Origin: Chlorobiaceae bacterium
GTDB lineage: Bacteria > Bacteroidota > Chlorobiia > Chlorobiales > Chlorobiaceae
Length of the DNA stretch: 64,000 nt
Direction: 5' to 3'
NCBI GenBank assembly: GCA_013335115.1
Contig: JAAXWQ010000001.1
Span: 124,001 to 188,000 of the forward strand
This document shows positions 1-13,255 of the stretch, piece after piece (within the stretch, counting starts at the first letter, position 1; the number at the start of each line of letters is the position of its first letter). The notes under the pieces were generated by a model. It saw only the letters and a list, made by a program, of their open reading frames with translations, ran no database searches and was not told the origin of the DNA. Both the position numbers and the translations under genes were made by a program.

Positions 1-564
1 CGCGCGGACAATTCTGCCAGGCTCATCGACGTCAAGTACCAGATGCTGATGCCGAAGCGAGGCCAGCACCTCGACCTGGTGAAGAACTCGGTCGACATCA
101 TCCAGTGGATGGCGGTGCTGAAAAGCTGCAGCGCCCTGGAAGCGTTCCGGAAGGTCTACCTGTCAAAGATCGACCCGGACAACATCCTGCGGTTCCTGAT
201 CCTCGACCGTGCCTTCCCCCGCAGCATCACCTTCTCGATCTGCGCGGCGCAAGAGGCCCTGTGGAGGATATCGGGAAGCACGACGCACCGGTACGTCAAC
301 AACGTCGACCGGCTGATCGGCAAGATGGATGCGGAACTGAGTTATACCACGGTGGATGATATCCACATGCGGGGGGTGCACGGATTCCTCGAAGAGATAC
401 AGGACGGGGTGATCAAGGTGGGCGAACAGCTCCACCTGCTCTATTTCGCCTACCACACGCCGAAGATCGAGCCGCTCGACGCAACGGAAGGGCTGGCGTT
501 CACCGGAGTTGCCGGAGGCCGGGCGAACTGGAGCCAATCGCAACAGCAGCAGCAACAGCAGTAA
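1..564 (+). CDS. alpha-E domain-containing protein (5' truncated by window edge)
   Basis: Frame is open from base 1 (RADNSARLIDVKYQML...); alpha-E-like sequence followed directly by a transglutaminase gene; C-terminal poly-Gln. Confidence 0.8.
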   Translation, partial: RADNSARLIDVKYQMLMPKRGQHLDLVKNSVDIIQWMAVLKSCSALEAFRKVYLSKIDPDNILRFLILDRAFPRSITFSICAAQEALWRISGSTTHRYVNNVDRLIGKMDAELSYTTVDDIHMRGVHGFLEEIQDGVIKVGEQLHLLYFAYHTPKIEPLDATEGLAFTGVAGGRANWSQSQQQQQQQ

Positions 565-602
565 CCGTCCAGCTAGGGCACAACGGGATAAACAGCAGAG
601 CC

Positions 603-1436
603 ATGATCCTCAAGGTTGAACATACGACGGTGTTTGAATACGAAGAACCGGTCTACGAAACCGCCACCGAAGTGCGGCTGCAACCGGCGAACACTTCCGA
701 CGGGACGCAGCGTTGCGCCAGCTTCAGCCTCCAGGTCTCGCCATCGGCGACGATTTACGAGTACACGGATTTCTACGGCAACATGGTCCACCACTTCAAC
801 CTCCTGCAGAGCCACAAGAGGGTGCAGATCGTTGCCACTTCGGTGATCGAAACCACCACCACGGCTCGCAGCATGGTCGACGCGGAGGACGAAATCAAAC
901 TGCTCGACTTTTCGGCCGAGAGCAAGTACGTGCATTTCGATCCCGCGATCTGCGAGCTTGCCGACAAGTTCAGGGGAACCGGAGACGCCTACAGCCAGGC
1001 GATGGAGATCTGCAGGCACATCAACAGCTCGTTCAGGTACGAACCCGGGGTGACCGACGTGCACAGCACCAGCGCCGTGGTCATGGCCCTCGGGCGAGGA
1101 GTCTGCCAGGACTTCGCCCACATCATGATTGCCGCCTGTCGCCACCTCGGCATCCCTACCCGATACGTCAGCGGCTATCTTTACGGAGGAGGCAGTACCC
1201 CTGACGGCCAGGATGAAGCGAGCCATGCATGGTGCGAGGTGTACTGCGGAGACGGGATGGGGTGGTGCGGCTTCGACCCGACACACAAAACACTGCTTGT
1301 GGATGAACGGTACATCAAGATCGGTTCCGGAAGGGACTATGCGGATGTCCCGCCGGTAAGGGGCACCTACAAGGGCACCTCATCGGAAACACTCCAGGTA
1401 TCCGTTCGGGTCAGCTCCCTCGACAAGCCCTCCTGA
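603..1436 (+). CDS. Transglutaminase-like cysteine protease family protein
   Basis: Bacterial transglutaminase N-terminal region; GVCQDFAH, ASHAWCEVY and DPTH catalytic-type motifs. Confidence 0.9.
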   Translation: MILKVEHTTVFEYEEPVYETATEVRLQPANTSDGTQRCASFSLQVSPSATIYEYTDFYGNMVHHFNLLQSHKRVQIVATSVIETTTTARSMVDAEDEIKLLDFSAESKYVHFDPAICELADKFRGTGDAYSQAMEICRHINSSFRYEPGVTDVHSTSAVVMALGRGVCQDFAHIMIAACRHLGIPTRYVSGYLYGGGSTPDGQDEASHAWCEVYCGDGMGWCGFDPTHKTLLVDERYIKIGSGRDYADVPPVRGTYKGTSSETLQVSVRVSSLDKPS

Positions 1437-1501
1437 GGCATCCCCGGCCCGATATGCCTTCTGATGAGACGCAATGACCGTTCGCGTATGACGGGAAGCC
1501 A

Positions 1502-4015
1502 TCAAGAGGCGAGGATCTCATTCACCTTCCTGGACAGCGCCATGACCGTAAACGGCTTGTGAATGAAATTGACGCCCGTGTCGAGTATGCCGTGACAGGC
1601 GATGATATCTGCGGTGTAACCGGACATGAACAGCGTCCTCAACCCGGGAATGATGCCCGCGATCCTCTCGGCGAGCTGGTTCCCGTTCATCTCCGGCATG
1701 ACGATATCGGTGATCAGCAGGTCCAGGCGGTCCACCCACTCTTCCGCCAGCCTGATCGCGTCGGTCGGGGTCGAAGCCGGCAACACCCGGTAACCCGTCT
1801 TTTCGAGCATCAACCTGCAGAGATTAAGGATCTCCGGCTCATCCTCGACCACCAGGATCGTCATCTTGCGGTGTTCAGTATCCTCCTTGCAGCAAATCCT
1901 CACCGCCTCGCCGTCGACGTCCAGGATCAGCGGCAGGCAGACCCGGAACACGCTCCCCTTGCCCGAGCCGGTATCGAAATCGATGAACCCCCGGTTCTGC
2001 TTGATGATTCCGTAGACGGTCGCCAACCCGAGGCCGGTTCCCTTGCCGAAGGCCTTGGTCGTGTAGAACGGTTCGAAAATGTGGGCCCGATGCTCCTGAC
2101 CGATGCCGTGGCCGGTATCAGCGACCGAAAGCTCGACGAAATCCCCTGACATGCCGCTGTTCGCCCCGGGATTCCCATGGGCGTCGATATGCACCCGGCG
2201 AATGCTGATAGTGATCCGACCATCACCGTCTATCGCATCGCATGCGTTCATGCAGAGGTTCGTCAGGATCTGGCTGACCTGTTCGGGATCGACCCTGACG
2301 GGGCAGACTTCAGTGGCCCGGTTCAGGAAAATGACGACCTTCGTGCCGATCAACCCCCTGAGCATGCCGAGCGTCTCCTCGACGACCGTATTCAGGTCAA
2401 GCAGTTTCGGCAACGCCGTCTGCTTCCTGGCGAATGCGAGCAACTGGCTGGTCAGTTCCGCCGATCTTTCAGCCGCTTTCGAAATCTCCTCAAGGCAGTG
2501 TTTCACCTCGGGGTCAAGATCCTGCTCCGTCAGGGCCATCTCCGCATTGCCGAGAATCACCCCGAGCTGGTTGTTGAAGTCATGGGCGATGCCGCCGGCC
2601 AGCTTGCTGACAACCTCCATCTTCTGGATCTGCATCAGGAGCACCTGTAGCCTGCCTTCGGACTGCTCGGCGCGCTGGCGCTCGACAATGTCCCACACCA
2701 GGCCCACCAGTGCCGAAACCCGGTTGGCATCGTCCTCATCGTAATCGGTCCGTTTGTTGCCCAGCAGGAACACCGCAGGAATGCCTTCTGCTGCCGAAAC
2801 CGGGACTACCAGGGTGTTGCGGAGTATCGGCATGTGCCCGGCAGGCAAACCCGCGGTGCGCGCCAAGGAGTAGTCGTTGCAGATTACCGGAGCCTGCCGA
2901 TGGACGGCCTCTCGCCAGAATGGCGTTTCGTCCATCGGGTGGGGGGACCCCTTACCATCCATTGAGGCCATGTGCTTCCGCACCTGCCCGGACCAGACGC
3001 GCTGGGGATAGTCGTTCCCGCTGGTCTCCAAGAAATGGAAAAATCCGAAAGAGCTGTCGGTCATTCGCTCCGCCTCGTCGATAGCCGTCTGCATCAGCTC
3101 TTCCGGTGTTGCGGTGCCGACCATCTGCAGCAGGCGGATACGGAAGGTGGCCAGCGCCTCATACTGCTTTCGCTGGGTCAGGTCGTAGATGAGCCCGATT
3201 ACTCCATCGAGGGTACTGTCGTGGTAGGACTGGAGGCTGATTTCGGCATAGCGTATCGAACCATCCTTCTTTCGGAGCCGGAACTCGCTTATGGGGGTCT
3301 TCCTGCTATCCGCAAGCACATCGCCCAACATGTCCATGGCCACCGGGATGTCCTCCCTGTCGAGGAGCTGACCGAACGGCTTGCCCAGGAGATCCTCCCG
3401 CGTGTAACCGGAGAGTTTCCGCATAGCCTGCGACATGTAGACCATGATGCCGGAACTGTCGCTGATGAAAACCGGGGCATCGATCTGCTCGGTGATCGCG
3501 CGGAACCGTTGTTCGCTCTTCCATAAAGCATCCCCGGCCTGCTTGCGGTCCGTCGTATCGATACCTGTCGCGTACAGGAAAAGCTCACCGCGGATCATGA
3601 TTCGGGCACCCGTCACCAGGAACCAGCGGAAATCGGGGCCTCCCTTCTTGAGCATCCGGAACTCGACGGTCTCCTCGACGCCGGTTTCGAGCACGTTCCG
3701 CATCCTGGAGACTACCCGGCGCAGGTCGTCCGGATGGATGATCTCGGTGGCATTCACCGAAGGCATCTCTTCATCCGGCTTGCCGACCAGGATGTCCCGT
3801 ATGCATGGGTTCCACCGGGCAAACCTGCCATCAGCGTAAAGCATGCAGAGCATTCCGGGAAGGTTTTCAAGGAACAGCCGGGTTGACCGGGCTTCGGAAT
3901 CCGGACCAGGGTGGTCGCCGGGATGGGGTCGGGAAGGGGTCGATGAGCTGTATTCTTCCAGCATGGAGGGTAGGGAAATAAATAGTGGAACGGCATTTTT
4001 AATATACGCAAGCAA
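1502..4015 (-). CDS. PAS/GAF hybrid sensor histidine kinase with C-terminal receiver
   Basis: PAS repeats, GAF-like region, GGIAHDFNN H-box, GTGLGLATVYGI, terminal REC (VVEDEPEILNL...LLITDIVMPEMNG). Confidence 0.9.
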   Translation of the reverse strand: MLAYIKNAVPLFISLPSMLEEYSSSTPSRPHPGDHPGPDSEARSTRLFLENLPGMLCMLYADGRFARWNPCIRDILVGKPDEEMPSVNATEIIHPDDLRRVVSRMRNVLETGVEETVEFRMLKKGGPDFRWFLVTGARIMIRGELFLYATGIDTTDRKQAGDALWKSEQRFRAITEQIDAPVFISDSSGIMVYMSQAMRKLSGYTREDLLGKPFGQLLDREDIPVAMDMLGDVLADSRKTPISEFRLRKKDGSIRYAEISLQSYHDSTLDGVIGLIYDLTQRKQYEALATFRIRLLQMVGTATPEELMQTAIDEAERMTDSSFGFFHFLETSGNDYPQRVWSGQVRKHMASMDGKGSPHPMDETPFWREAVHRQAPVICNDYSLARTAGLPAGHMPILRNTLVVPVSAAEGIPAVFLLGNKRTDYDEDDANRVSALVGLVWDIVERQRAEQSEGRLQVLLMQIQKMEVVSKLAGGIAHDFNNQLGVILGNAEMALTEQDLDPEVKHCLEEISKAAERSAELTSQLLAFARKQTALPKLLDLNTVVEETLGMLRGLIGTKVVIFLNRATEVCPVRVDPEQVSQILTNLCMNACDAIDGDGRITISIRRVHIDAHGNPGANSGMSGDFVELSVADTGHGIGQEHRAHIFEPFYTTKAFGKGTGLGLATVYGIIKQNRGFIDFDTGSGKGSVFRVCLPLILDVDGEAVRICCKEDTEHRKMTILVVEDEPEILNLCRLMLEKTGYRVLPASTPTDAIRLAEEWVDRLDLLITDIVMPEMNGNQLAERIAGIIPGLRTLFMSGYTADIIACHGILDTGVNFIHKPFTVMALSRKVNEILAS

Positions 4016-4039
4016 CAGGCATATACGGGAATATTATAA

Positions 4040-6644
<2,605 letters not shown>

Positions 6645-6750
6645 ACCCACCTCAAGCCGCAAATTCGTCTGGCCAGCGGCGACCCCGTTTCGTATATTCA
6701 CGGGTCCGGCAGACAAGCAGTATCAACCATCTATCATTCGGAGCAGTACC

Positions 6751-7665
6751 ATGGATTCCCGACCGTCAGGAGCTGGCAGGGCCAAAATCGGCATCACCTG
6801 GGCCGTGAGCCTCTTCGTGACGGCCGTGATCGTCTTTTTCGGCGCGACCCGTTACCAGGGGGGAGTGACCGGGAATGCGGGCGATCCAGCCGTTCGCAGG
6901 CAGTTGCTCGTCGCTGCAATGAGGACGAACCTCGCCCGCGCGGCCGAGATGGAGAAGTGCGCCGTGCTGTCGGACCGCGACGAGGAGTCCGCGAGCTTCG
7001 CCGAAGCATCAAAGACGGCCTCGACGGCGATCGACCGTGACCTCGGCAGGCTCAGGAAACTGATCGGCGGACAGGGCTCCAGCCGGGAGCGGGAGCTGCT
7101 GGGCAGGTTCGAGCGCTCATGGGAGAGCCTGAAACAGATCGACGCCGGCCTCCTCCTGTCTGCACCACAGAACACGAAGGCCAAGGCCATCGAGCTGTCG
7201 GGCACGATCGGCGCCGAGCTGCTCCAGAAGTTCCATGAGGAGCTCGGCAAGGCAACCCTGAAGGCGAGCCCGGCATCGAAGCGGGTCGAGATGGAAAAGC
7301 TCGCAGGACAGGCCGAAAGCGCCATGCTGGGCATCGCCCTGTTGCAGATGCGACACCTCCATGCCCCGTCGGCAGCCGAGAAAACCGCGCTGGAAATCCC
7401 GATGAACGACTCGAGGAAAAGGGCCGAGGCCGCCCTGAAATCGATGGATGCCGTGTCCGGCAAAAAAAGAAACACCTTGCTGAACGGCGCGGCGACCGTG
7501 CTCGGAGAGTTCATGCAACTCAACGAAGAGATCGTCCGCCTCTCGAACATCGAAGCCAATGAAAGCCCGGCAGAGGTTTCGCTCGGCAGGAAGCGTCTTG
7601 CCGAAACCGAATGCGACCACGAGCTCAAAGCCTTGCAGTCTCCGGGCATCGGCGACAGCAAGTAG
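6751..7665 (+). CDS. Membrane-anchored helical protein, four-helix-bundle chemoreceptor-sensor-like
   Basis: N-terminal TM segment followed by a long all-helical region; starts at ATG 6751 with 5' ORF extension antisense/out of frame to rimO end. Confidence 0.6.
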   Translation: MDSRPSGAGRAKIGITWAVSLFVTAVIVFFGATRYQGGVTGNAGDPAVRRQLLVAAMRTNLARAAEMEKCAVLSDRDEESASFAEASKTASTAIDRDLGRLRKLIGGQGSSRERELLGRFERSWESLKQIDAGLLLSAPQNTKAKAIELSGTIGAELLQKFHEELGKATLKASPASKRVEMEKLAGQAESAMLGIALLQMRHLHAPSAAEKTALEIPMNDSRKRAEAALKSMDAVSGKKRNTLLNGAATVLGEFMQLNEEIVRLSNIEANESPAEVSLGRKRLAETECDHELKALQSPGIGDSK

Positions 7666-7744
7666 TGTCGTGCCGGGGCATGGACGGCACGGCGATATTT
7701 CCCGTTGACATGACCCGAATGGTGCCTAAAACCAACATGGTGGA

Positions 7745-9949
7745 ATGAGCAACGACAGCTCCGAATCCCCTATCGAACGCCTCTCCGGCTCCGTCGAGCG
7801 GGTGACCTACCACAGCGCCCAGACCGGATTTTCGGTGCTCCGCCTGAAGGTGCGCGGAAAGCGTGAGCTGGTAACCGTGGTCGGCACTGCGGCATCCCCT
7901 GTCCCGGGCGAGTTCATGGAGTGCCTCGGAGCCTGGAAGAACGACCGCACCCACGGCATGCAGTTCAAGGCCAGCAGCATCACGCCGGTCGCACCGACCA
8001 CACTCGACGGCATCGAGCGCTACCTCGGATCGGGGCTGGTCAAAGGGCTTGGCCCGTACTTCGCGAAAAAGCTGGTCAAGGCGTTCGGCGATTCGGTCTT
8101 CGACGTCATCGAGCTCCAGCCGGAGCGGCTGCTCGAAGTCGCCGGCATCGGCGAAAAACGGGTCGCCATGATCACCGCCTCGTGGGCTGAACAGAAGGCG
8201 GTGCGCGACATCATGGTGTTCCTGCAGTCCCACGGCGTCGGCACGGCCCGCGCGTGGAGGATCTACCGCCTCTACGGCGACGCGGCCATCGCCATGGTGA
8301 CTGAAAACCCTTACCGCCTCTCGCTGGACATCGAAAGCATCGGCTTCCAGACGGCCGACACCATCGCCGAAAGCCTCGGGATAGAAAAAAACTCGCTCAT
8401 CAGGGCGGAAGCGGGCATCCGGCACGTACTGCGGAACCTGTCACTCGAAGGGCATTGCGCCGTTCCTGAAGAGGCTCTGGCAGCCGAGGCCTCTTCACTG
8501 CTCGGCATCGACCGGCCGATCGTCGCCGAAGCGCTCGATGCCGAGAAAAAAAGGGGCAACGTCGTAGGCGAAGACCTCGATGGCCAATCCTGCGTCTTCC
8601 TCATCCAGCTCCACCAGGCCGAGAAGAACCTTGCCCTCGGGCTTATGCGGCTCCGCCAGGGCACCCTCCCCTGGAAACCCATGGACCCGCATGACTTCCT
8701 TCCATGGATCGAGCAGGAGACCGGCCTCGAGCTCTCCCCATCGCAGCGGAGCGCCGTCACGCTGGTTTTGTCGAGCAAGGTCTCGATCATCACCGGCGGA
8801 CCGGGCGTCGGCAAGACCACCCTCCTCAGGGCGATCCTTTCGGTGCTGCGCCGCGAGAACGTGCCGGTAGCGCTCTGCGCCCCGACCGGACGCGCCGCCA
8901 AGCGCCTCACCGAGTCGACCGGCATCGAAGCCAAAACCATCCACCGGCTCCTCGAGTTCGACCCGAAAGCCTTCGATTTCCGGCGTGGGCGGGGAAACCC
9001 GCTCGATGCCGCCTTCGTGGTGGTCGACGAGACCTCGATGGTCGACGTGGTGCTGATGCAGAAGCTCATCGCCGCCGTGCCCGACAAGGCGGCCATCGTG
9101 TTCGTCGGCGACGTGGACCAGCTTCCATCTGTGGGACCGGGGGCCGTGCTGGCCGACATGATCTCATCCGAAGCCCTCCCGACCGTCCGGCTGACCGAGA
9201 TATTCCGCCAGGCCGCCGAATCGATGATCATCGTGAACGCCCACCGGATCAACCAGGGGCAGATGCCGCTCGTGGCCGATGGCGAAGCTCTGTCGGACTT
9301 CTACCTCGTGCCGGCCTCGTCGCCCGACGACCTCCACGCCAAGCTCATGCAGCTGGTAACGCAACGCATCCCGAAACGCTTCGGGCTCGACCCCGTCCGC
9401 GACATCCAGGTGCTGACCCCCATGAACCGTGGCGGCATCGGGGCAAGGGCCCTGAACGCCGACCTGCAGGCAGCGCTGAACGGTAGCGCCGAACCGAAGG
9501 TGGAGCGCTTCGGCAGCGCCTTTGCACCGGGCGACAAGGTAATCCAGATGGTCAACAACTACGACAAGGAGGTGTTCAATGGCGACATCGGCCTGGTCGA
9601 GAGCGTGAACGCGGATGAAGGGCTGATGACGGTCCTCTACGACCGCCACCGGGTGGAATACGCCTTCGGAGAGCTCGATGAGGTGGCGCTCGCCTACGCG
9701 ACAAGCATTCACAAGAGCCAAGGCTCGGAGTATCCGGCCGTGGTGGTCCCCCTGGCCATGCAGCACTTCACGCTGCTCGAGCGGAACCTGGTCTACACGG
9801 CGGTCACCCGGGGCAAGAAGCTCGTCGTGGTCGTGGCCGAACCGAAAGCGCTCGCCATGGCCGTGCAGAACTGCCGATCGAAACGCCGCCTTACCAGCCT
9901 CGCTTCGAGGCTCAGCTCTCCCGGCATGCAATCCTGGCAAAATTCGTAA
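7745..9949 (+). CDS. recD2: ATP-dependent RecD-like DNA helicase (RecD2)
   Basis: Walker A ITGGPGVGKTTLLRAI, VDETSMVDV, SIHKSQGSEYP, VYTAVTRGKK; RecD2-type N-terminal region. Confidence 0.93.
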   Translation: MSNDSSESPIERLSGSVERVTYHSAQTGFSVLRLKVRGKRELVTVVGTAASPVPGEFMECLGAWKNDRTHGMQFKASSITPVAPTTLDGIERYLGSGLVKGLGPYFAKKLVKAFGDSVFDVIELQPERLLEVAGIGEKRVAMITASWAEQKAVRDIMVFLQSHGVGTARAWRIYRLYGDAAIAMVTENPYRLSLDIESIGFQTADTIAESLGIEKNSLIRAEAGIRHVLRNLSLEGHCAVPEEALAAEASSLLGIDRPIVAEALDAEKKRGNVVGEDLDGQSCVFLIQLHQAEKNLALGLMRLRQGTLPWKPMDPHDFLPWIEQETGLELSPSQRSAVTLVLSSKVSIITGGPGVGKTTLLRAILSVLRRENVPVALCAPTGRAAKRLTESTGIEAKTIHRLLEFDPKAFDFRRGRGNPLDAAFVVVDETSMVDVVLMQKLIAAVPDKAAIVFVGDVDQLPSVGPGAVLADMISSEALPTVRLTEIFRQAAESMIIVNAHRINQGQMPLVADGEALSDFYLVPASSPDDLHAKLMQLVTQRIPKRFGLDPVRDIQVLTPMNRGGIGARALNADLQAALNGSAEPKVERFGSAFAPGDKVIQMVNNYDKEVFNGDIGLVESVNADEGLMTVLYDRHRVEYAFGELDEVALAYATSIHKSQGSEYPAVVVPLAMQHFTLLERNLVYTAVTRGKKLVVVVAEPKALAMAVQNCRSKRRLTSLASRLSSPGMQSWQNS

Positions 9950-10586
9950 GCACCCGGCCCGCCCAGGGAGCTTCGCCCGCCCCGGCGCCGCCGGGCAGGT
10001 AAGCCTCCATGACCTCACGGGTATACTCGGGATGGAATTGCACACCCCACGCGCACCGGCCGATCCTGAAGGCATGGTTCGGATCGTGCGGGTTGCCCGC
10101 AAGCCGCACGGCCCCCGGGGGCAGGCGGAGCACGCTTTGGGCGTGGGTGGCGTGGGCCTGGAAGCACTCCGGGAGACCCTCGAACAGACGGTCGCCGTAG
10201 GCTTCGGCCGTCAGGCCCACGGCGACCGTCCCGGCTTCACGACCTACCGGATGGTATCCGACCTCGCCTCCGGCGGCACGCCCGAGGAGCTGGTGGCCGT
10301 AACAGATACCGAGGAACGGCACGCCGGCTTCGACGAGGCGGGGTATCCAGCGCTCGATGGCGAGGCTCCAGGGCAAATCGTCGGTGACCATGGCATGTGA
10401 GCCGGTAACGACTACCCCGGCGCACTCGCCGGGTTCGGGAAGCCGCCCGCCGCGCGCCGCATCGACCACCTCGACCGGGCAGTCAAGGCTACCGAGCCCG
10501 TTGATGATCCATGCCTCGAAATCGCCGAGGCGTGCGGCCGTGGAGGCAAAGGTGCTCCCGGCCTTGATGATGGAAAGGCGCTTCAT
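9912..10586 (-). CDS. Type 1 glutamine amidotransferase (GMP synthase-like)
   Basis: PFLGICYGHQLL nucleophile elbow, WGVQFHPEYT; ATG at 10586. Confidence 0.85.
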   Translation of the reverse strand: MKRLSIIKAGSTFASTAARLGDFEAWIINGLGSLDCPVEVVDAARGGRLPEPGECAGVVVTGSHAMVTDDLPWSLAIERWIPRLVEAGVPFLGICYGHQLLGRAAGGEVGYHPVGREAGTVAVGLTAEAYGDRLFEGLPECFQAHATHAQSVLRLPPGAVRLAGNPHDPNHAFRIGRCAWGVQFHPEYTREVMEAYLPGGAGAGEAPWAGRVLTNFARIACRES

Positions 10587-10726
10587 GTCCAAGGGTCCGA
10601 TAAGTTGCGAAAAGCGCCCCAAGCTATCATCTTTCGACCCCGGAAACAACAGCCAGGCCCGCCATCGCCCTTTTTTTCGTATATTTTCCGCAAACCAAAT
10701 CAAGTGCTCCGCCTGCGCCCGGCAAC

Positions 10727-11302
10727 ATGAAACACCACTCCCTGATCTTCCTCACCGGCTTCAGCGGATCCGGCAAATCGACCATCGGACCGCTCCTGGC
10801 CAACTCGCTCGGCTTCGAGTTCGTCGACCTCGACAAGGCGATCGAACTTGCTGCCGGCAAGAGCATCAACAGGATATTCGCCGAGGACGGGGAAGCCGGT
10901 TTCAGGGCGCTGGAGCTGCAAAGCCTCGAAGCCATCGCCTCACGCCGTGACCTTGTGGTCTCCCTTGGCGGAGGGGTACTCGAAAACGACCGCTGCTTCG
11001 GCATCATCAGGGCGCATGGGACACTGGTGTACCTGAAGTCAAGCCCCGAGATCCTGGCCATGCGGCTGCAGCACAAGACCGACCGGCCGCTCCTCAAGGC
11101 CGAAGACGGTCGGCGACTGACGAAGGAGGAGATCCTGTCGCGCATTGCCGCAATGCTTGAAAAACGCGAACCCAGGTACCTCAAGGCGGACCTTGTCGTC
11201 GTGACCGATTCGAAAAAGATCGGCTCATCCGTCGAGGATCTGACCAGGAAGATCGAGCGGCACATCCGGAAGACCGGCAGGAACACCAACCAGGAGAAGT
11301 AA
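10727..11302 (+). CDS. aroK: Shikimate kinase
   Basis: LTGFSGSGKSTIGPLLA, FVDLDKAIE, SLGGGVLE; adjacent to aroB. Confidence 0.93.
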   Translation: MKHHSLIFLTGFSGSGKSTIGPLLANSLGFEFVDLDKAIELAAGKSINRIFAEDGEAGFRALELQSLEAIASRRDLVVSLGGGVLENDRCFGIIRAHGTLVYLKSSPEILAMRLQHKTDRPLLKAEDGRRLTKEEILSRIAAMLEKREPRYLKADLVVVTDSKKIGSSVEDLTRKIERHIRKTGRNTNQEK

Positions 11303-11304
11303 GC

Positions 11305-12408
11305 ATGGAGACCCCGTCAAGCCATATCGTCGTCAAAACGCCCGTGCTCGATGCTGTCGGCGAACTGTACTCGGCCCATGGCCTCGACAGGAAATGCGTG
11401 GTCCTGTTCGACGAGAACACCCGCAGGCTTTTCGGCGAAAAGGTCCTGGCGTCGCTGCATCGGCAGGGGTTCCAGACCAGGGAGCTGGTCGTTCCCGCCC
11501 GCGAGACATCCAAGAGCCTCTCGTCGGCATGGAAACTCTACGGGACGATGATCGAAGCCGACGTCGACCGGAGCTGGAACCTGCTCTGCGTGGGCGGCGG
11601 CGTGGTCGGCGACCTCGGCGGCTACATCGCCGCAAGCTATTACCGGGGCATACCCGTGGTGCAGCTTCCGACGACACTGCTCGCCATGACCGACAGCTCC
11701 ATCGGCGGCAAGGTGGCCATCAACCACCCCCTCGGCAAGAACCTCATCGGGTTCTTCCACCTGCCCGAACTGGTGCTGATCGACCCCTCTTTCCTGAAGT
11801 CGCTGCCATCGAGGGAGATCTACGGCGGCATGGCCGAGGTGGTCAAGTACGGCTTCATTGCCGACCGGAGCTTCTTCGATTTCCTGGACAGGAACTTCGA
11901 CGAGGTCGTCGGGTTCAGGGAACCCGCCCTGACCGAGGCCGTCAGCCGGAGCGCCTTCATCAAGGCGGAAGTGGTGGAAAAGGATTTCAGGGAGACCACC
12001 GGCCTGAGGGCCACGCTCAACTTCGGCCACACGTTCGCCCACGGCCTCGAAAAGCTTGCCGGATACCGTAACCTGCGGCATGGCGAGGCGGTGGCGATCG
12101 GCATGGCCTGTGCGCTGTTCCTATCGCGCAGGCTCGGATTCCTGCCCGAGGCGGAGCTGGCCGAAGGGCTCGCCCTGATGCAGCGGTTCCGCTTCCCGAG
12201 GGGACTGGTTGCCAAACGCTTCCTCGCCTACGACAGCGACGTGATGTTCGACAGCATGTTCTCCGACAAGAAAAAGATCGACAAAAAGCTCCGCTTCGTG
12301 CTCATCGACCGGATCGGCCATGCATTCCTTCACGGTAAGGACGTTGAAAAAGAAGCCGTGACCGGCGCCATCGAAGAGGCGAAGGTGTGGTTCGAAAGAA
12401 AAAGATAA
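11305..12408 (+). CDS. aroB: 3-dehydroquinate synthase
   Basis: VGGGVVGDLGGYIAASYYRGI, QLPTTLLAMTDSSIGGKVAINHPLGKN, NFGHTFAHGLE. Confidence 0.95.
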   Translation: METPSSHIVVKTPVLDAVGELYSAHGLDRKCVVLFDENTRRLFGEKVLASLHRQGFQTRELVVPARETSKSLSSAWKLYGTMIEADVDRSWNLLCVGGGVVGDLGGYIAASYYRGIPVVQLPTTLLAMTDSSIGGKVAINHPLGKNLIGFFHLPELVLIDPSFLKSLPSREIYGGMAEVVKYGFIADRSFFDFLDRNFDEVVGFREPALTEAVSRSAFIKAEVVEKDFRETTGLRATLNFGHTFAHGLEKLAGYRNLRHGEAVAIGMACALFLSRRLGFLPEAELAEGLALMQRFRFPRGLVAKRFLAYDSDVMFDSMFSDKKKIDKKLRFVLIDRIGHAFLHGKDVEKEAVTGAIEEAKVWFERKR

Positions 12409-12427
12409 AAGCAGGGACTGATGTCCT

Positions 12428-13231
12428 TTATTGATTCTTCGAGTTCATTTCCAGCAGCAGCCTGCTGCCGCGGGCTACGGCAAGTTCGTCCACCACGTCG
12501 ATGGTGTCGATCTCGGCGGCGATGAGCCGGCTGTTCCCTCCGGTAGCGATGACGCTTACCGCAGGCTCCCCGAGCTCCTCGCGAAGGTAGGCCCTGATTT
12601 CGGCTATCAGCCCCTCGACCTGCTTGACCACCCCCCAGAAAATGCCGCTCCGGATGCACTCCCCGGTCGAGCGGCCGAGCAGGCCAGTCCGGTGGTCGAT
12701 GCTTATCAGGGGGAGCTGGGCCGTCCTGGCATGCAGCGCGCCTGACATCACGTCGAGGCCCGGCATGATCAGCCCACCGACATACTCCCCTTTCGAATCG
12801 AGGACGTCGAAGGTGATGGCCGTGCCGATGTCGACCGCGACATGCGCCCGGTTCGGGAACAGGCGCGAGCTCCAGGCGCAGAGCGCGACACGGTCGGCGC
12901 CGAAGGCATGGCTGTTTTCGTAACGGAGCGTGAACGGAAGCCGTAGCCCTGAGTCGATCGACACCACCGGCACCGCCAGCACCGAGCCAAGCGCTTCGGC
13001 ACAGCGGGCAGCGATATCGGGCACCACGCTGCAGATTGCCGCTTCGCGGAACGGGCCGTAATTGCCGGAAAGCTTCACCAGAGCATTCGCCACGGCGGAG
13101 GGATCGGCGAAAACACTACTCGGCAGGCGTTCGATCAACGGATCGGGCCCATCCGGGAAGATGGCCATGGTGGTGGTCGTATTGCCGATGACCACTACCA
13201 GCCTCGGCGCATCACCCTCTCGGAGTTCCAT
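12428..13231 (-). CDS. coaX: Type III pantothenate kinase
   Basis: VVIGNTTTTMAIF, GADRVALCAW, VDIGTAITFDVLD, GGLIMPGL, ATGGNS. Confidence 0.9.
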   Translation of the reverse strand: MELREGDAPRLVVVIGNTTTTMAIFPDGPDPLIERLPSSVFADPSAVANALVKLSGNYGPFREAAICSVVPDIAARCAEALGSVLAVPVVSIDSGLRLPFTLRYENSHAFGADRVALCAWSSRLFPNRAHVAVDIGTAITFDVLDSKGEYVGGLIMPGLDVMSGALHARTAQLPLISIDHRTGLLGRSTGECIRSGIFWGVVKQVEGLIAEIRAYLREELGEPAVSVIATGGNSRLIAAEIDTIDVVDELAVARGSRLLLEMNSKNQ

Positions 13232-13255
13232 TGGTATGGTTGCAGGAGGAATGAT

